64,000 nucleotides of DNA. Origin: Nitrospira defluvii. GTDB taxonomy: Bacteria > Nitrospirota > Nitrospiria > Nitrospirales > Nitrospiraceae. Shown piece by piece: positions 62,176 through 64,000 of this stretch; the stretch's first letter is position 1, and every line of letters begins with the position of its first letter. A program made the position numbers and the translations under genes. The notes beneath the pieces are model-generated. The model was not told where the DNA came from, ran no database searches, and was given only the letters and a program-made list of their open reading frames with translations. The stretch spans positions 248,001-312,000 of the forward strand of contig FP929003.1 of NCBI GenBank assembly GCA_000196815.1, written 5' to 3'.

Positions 62176-62880
62176 ATGATTGCTACTCAGCATGTGACGA
62201 TGCAACTGGCCGCAGGCGGTCAGCGGGTGACCATTCTTGACGATGTCACGATAGACATTCCGGAAAAGCAAACGGTGGCGATTATCGGGCCTTCCGGGAG
62301 CGGGAAGTCCACACTCTTGGGTCTGATTGCGGGGCTCGACCGACCGACATCCGGAACCATTTGGTTGAACGGGGTCGAGATCACGGCGCTCACTGAGCAG
62401 GCGATGGCGCGGCTGCGCTTGGCCAACGTCGGCTATATCTTTCAATCGTTTCATCTCATTCCAACGCTCACGGCTCTGGAAAATGTGTCGATCCCGCTTG
62501 AACTCGCGGGTGACTCTCTGGCCTCCAAGCGAGCGGAGGAATTGCTGCACGCTGTCGGGTTGGGACATCGGATGTCGCACTATCCGGTTCAGCTGTCGGG
62601 AGGAGAGCAACAGCGGGTCGCAGTGGCGCGTGCGTTTGCCTGTCGTCCGCCGATTCTGCTGGCCGATGAGCCGACCGGCAATCTGGATTCCTCCACAGGC
62701 CAGCAAGTGATCGAACTGATCATGGCCTTGCACCGTGATGCCGGGACTTCCCTGGTCTTGGTGACTCATGACCAGCACCTGGCGGCCTCCATGGAACGGG
62801 TGATTACGCTCCGCGACGGGCGAGTGGCGTCAGATCGACTCGCCTCACTTCACCAGAGGATGCCTGACCTGGAACCATGA
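62176..62880 (+). CDS. ABC transporter ATP-binding protein, YbbA-like
   Basis: The 234-residue ATPase has Walker [11 protein letters not shown]-loop [10 protein letters not shown], signature [16 protein letters not shown] and Walker [13 protein letters not shown], followed by the H-loop [11 protein letters not shown]. It is of the LolD/MacB/YbbA type that energises FtsX-like permeases, and the permease gene overlaps it by ATGA. ATG 62176 gives the expected N-terminus, though GGAGG lies 13 bases upstream. Divergence from the tesA-like gene supports YbbA. Confidence 0.92.
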   Translation: MIATQHVTMQLAAGGQRVTILDDVTIDIPEKQTVAIIGPSGSGKSTLLGLIAGLDRPTSGTIWLNGVEITALTEQAMARLRLANVGYIFQSFHLIPTLTALENVSIPLELAGDSLASKRAEELLHAVGLGHRMSHYPVQLSGGEQQRVAVARAFACRPPILLADEPTGNLDSSTGQQVIELIMALHRDAGTSLVLVTHDQHLAASMERVITLRDGRVASDRLASLHQRMPDLEP

Positions 62881-64000
62881 TTCCCTTCTGGCTCATGATG
62901 GCCTGGCGGGAACTACGTTCCGCCTGGCGGCACTTTCTGTACTTCCTCGGCTGCATTGCCCTGGGAGTCGGGGCAGTGGTCGGGGTCTCACTCTTTTCTA
63001 CCAATGTTGAGCGGGCCGTTCTGAAGGAAGCGCGCGGCCTGCTGGGAGGGGACCTGGAGATTCGTCTGTCCAGACCTGTGGGTGCGGCAGGCTCGGCTGT
63101 GCTGCAGGGGCTCACAGAGCGAGGAATCGTACGCACACGAGTGAGTGAACTGGTCGCGATGGTGGCTCGAGTTGATCGCGCACAAGGCACGGCAAATGTG
63201 ACGCAGTTAGTCGAATTGAAAGCGATCGAATCAGGGTATCCGCTGTATGGAATTGTCCGGGTTGAACCTGACCGGCCGCTGATGGAATTGCTGCGCCAAA
63301 CTGGAAACAGTTGTCGAGAGACCTGCCATGGGGCAGTGGTTCAGGAGAGCCTTCTGATTCGGTTGGGGTTGGTCGTGGGCGATGCGATCAAAATCGGACA
63401 GGCGTCATTCCACATTACCGGCGTCATTCATACTGAGCCGGATCGAATGGCGAATATGTTTAGCCTGGGACCGCGTGTGCTGATTTCCCAAGACGGTCTT
63501 GTGGCAGCCGACCTCGTCAAACCAGGAAGTCGCCTTCGCGAACGGCATCTCCTCAAGTTACCCGCTGCCATGGCCCTGACTCCGCTGCTCCATGAGCTCC
63601 GTGGGCGCCTTTCCGCGGAGTCCGCACGGCTGTCTTCCTATCGGGATGCTCAGCCACAGCTCAGACAGTTTCTCGATCAGCTGGCCCGGTACTTGGGGCT
63701 AGTGGGATTGACGGCGTTGTTTGTCGGTGGGATTGGCGTGGCCTTGTCGATTCAAGCGTTTGTTCGGGAAAAACTCCAGTCGATTGCGATTCTCAAGACA
63801 TTGGGCGCCGATACGAAGACCATCATCTATTCGTATCTGGGACAAGCAGTCGGATTGGGATTGCTGGGCAGCGCGGTCGGTATTGGAATAGGGCTCCTGT
63901 TGCAAGCCGTGTTGCCGCAGGCCGTCTCCACCTTGCTTGCGACGGATGTTCTGCAGCAGGTCGAGTTTACGTCCGTGCTGTCTTGGACGGCTCTGGCGCC
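62877..64000 (+). CDS. FtsX-like ABC permease, YbbP-like (3' end outside window)
   Basis: The frame opens at ATG 62877 in an ATGA overlap with the ATPase gene and continues to the window edge (374 residues seen, no stop). It has an N-terminal transmembrane helix (FLYFLGCIALGVGAVVGVSL), then a large periplasmic MacB-type domain (NVERAVLKEARGLLGGDLEI onward). A membrane block starts near YLGLVGLTALFVGGIGVALS and continues with the FtsX-like SIAILKTLGADTKTIIYSYL. Full family members exceed 800 residues. It probably exports or extracts lipophilic substrates with the adjacent ATPase and TesA-like lipoprotein. Confidence 0.9.
   Translation, partial: MIPFWLMMAWRELRSAWRHFLYFLGCIALGVGAVVGVSLFSTNVERAVLKEARGLLGGDLEIRLSRPVGAAGSAVLQGLTERGIVRTRVSELVAMVARVDRAQGTANVTQLVELKAIESGYPLYGIVRVEPDRPLMELLRQTGNSCRETCHGAVVQESLLIRLGLVVGDAIKIGQASFHITGVIHTEPDRMANMFSLGPRVLISQDGLVAADLVKPGSRLRERHLLKLPAAMALTPLLHELRGRLSAESARLSSYRDAQPQLRQFLDQLARYLGLVGLTALFVGGIGVALSIQAFVREKLQSIAILKTLGADTKTIIYSYLGQAVGLGLLGSAVGIGIGLLLQAVLPQAVSTLLATDVLQQVEFTSVLSWTALA

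Noticed and set aside
1-64000. CRISPR arrays, rRNA genes, classical IS transposases
   Set aside because: No regularly spaced repeats of CRISPR size, no rRNA sequence and no transposase-like protein were found on either strand.

Overview
The window is a GC-rich, gene-dense bacterial chromosome segment. Gene content (dnaX-ybaB-recR; trmFO-xerC-hslV-hslU; succinate dehydrogenase flavoprotein; full-length glycine decarboxylase; many small lipoproteins) points to a Gram-negative-type cell envelope. The overall flavour suggests Nitrospira or a close relative in Nitrospirota. That assignment rests on recognition of gene style, not on a search.

Chromosomal backbone. 1-4301: dnaX (3' part), ybaB, recR, a dksA-like gene and two lipoproteins. 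11249-19382: trmFO, xerC, hslV, hslU, argB, a methyltransferase-like gene, a gamma-carbonic anhydrase relative and rimO. 19426-28728 (mostly minus strand): a DegP-type protease, a two-component pair, a tight operon of ankyrin/TPR protein, DUF898 protein and M48 protease, and sdhA. 28934-34407 (plus): gcvP, an exported protein, a nucleoside hydrolase and a ribokinase-like gene, the last two fitting nucleoside salvage. 34450-47879 (mostly minus): TPR protein, mug, a Lys-rich repeat protein, nudix-gcvT, FKBP, FIST, P1 peptidase, beta-CASP nuclease, LOG protein, paired OmlA-like lipoproteins, GNAT-DUF502, a Trm112-like gene and small conserved unknowns. 52878-64000: a transglutaminase/DUF58/MoxR operon, a 442-aa methyltransferase-like protein, a ChaN lipoprotein, a SWIM zinc-finger coiled-coil protein, a tiny membrane protein, and divergent TesA-like esterase and YbbA-YbbP-like ABC genes (the last runs off the end).

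Mobile DNA. Two integrative elements of one family sit in tRNA genes. Element 1 (4496-11025) is in tRNA-Val(CAC), bounded by 49-bp direct repeats. Element 2 (48193-52646) is in tRNA-Gly(GCC), bounded by 48-bp direct repeats. They share a backbone of about 2.9 kb in the same order relative to the tRNA: tyrosine integrase, small HTH/excisionase-like gene, rolling-circle-type replication initiator, then a non-coding origin-like region. That region holds a stem-loop about 40 bp upstream of rep and five phased 10-bp repeats about 243 bp upstream of rep, at the same positions in both copies. Between the origin-like region and the distal att repeat lies unrelated cargo. Element 1 carries an antitoxin/PIN toxin pair, a frameshifted zinc-ribbon/HEPN-like gene, a DUF2513 gene and a TIR-domain gene. 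Element 2 carries an exported protein and a lysozyme-like fragment. Element 1's rep is broken by a 1-base deletion and a nonsense mutation; element 2's is intact. This two-copy family with swappable, defence-like cargo is the most noteworthy system here.

Other items worth attention are a MITE-like element with 22-bp inverted repeats (40062-40242), a 74-aa exported protein built of three Lys-rich repeats, and a 58-aa membrane protein gene. No CRISPR array, rRNA gene or recognisable riboswitch was seen.
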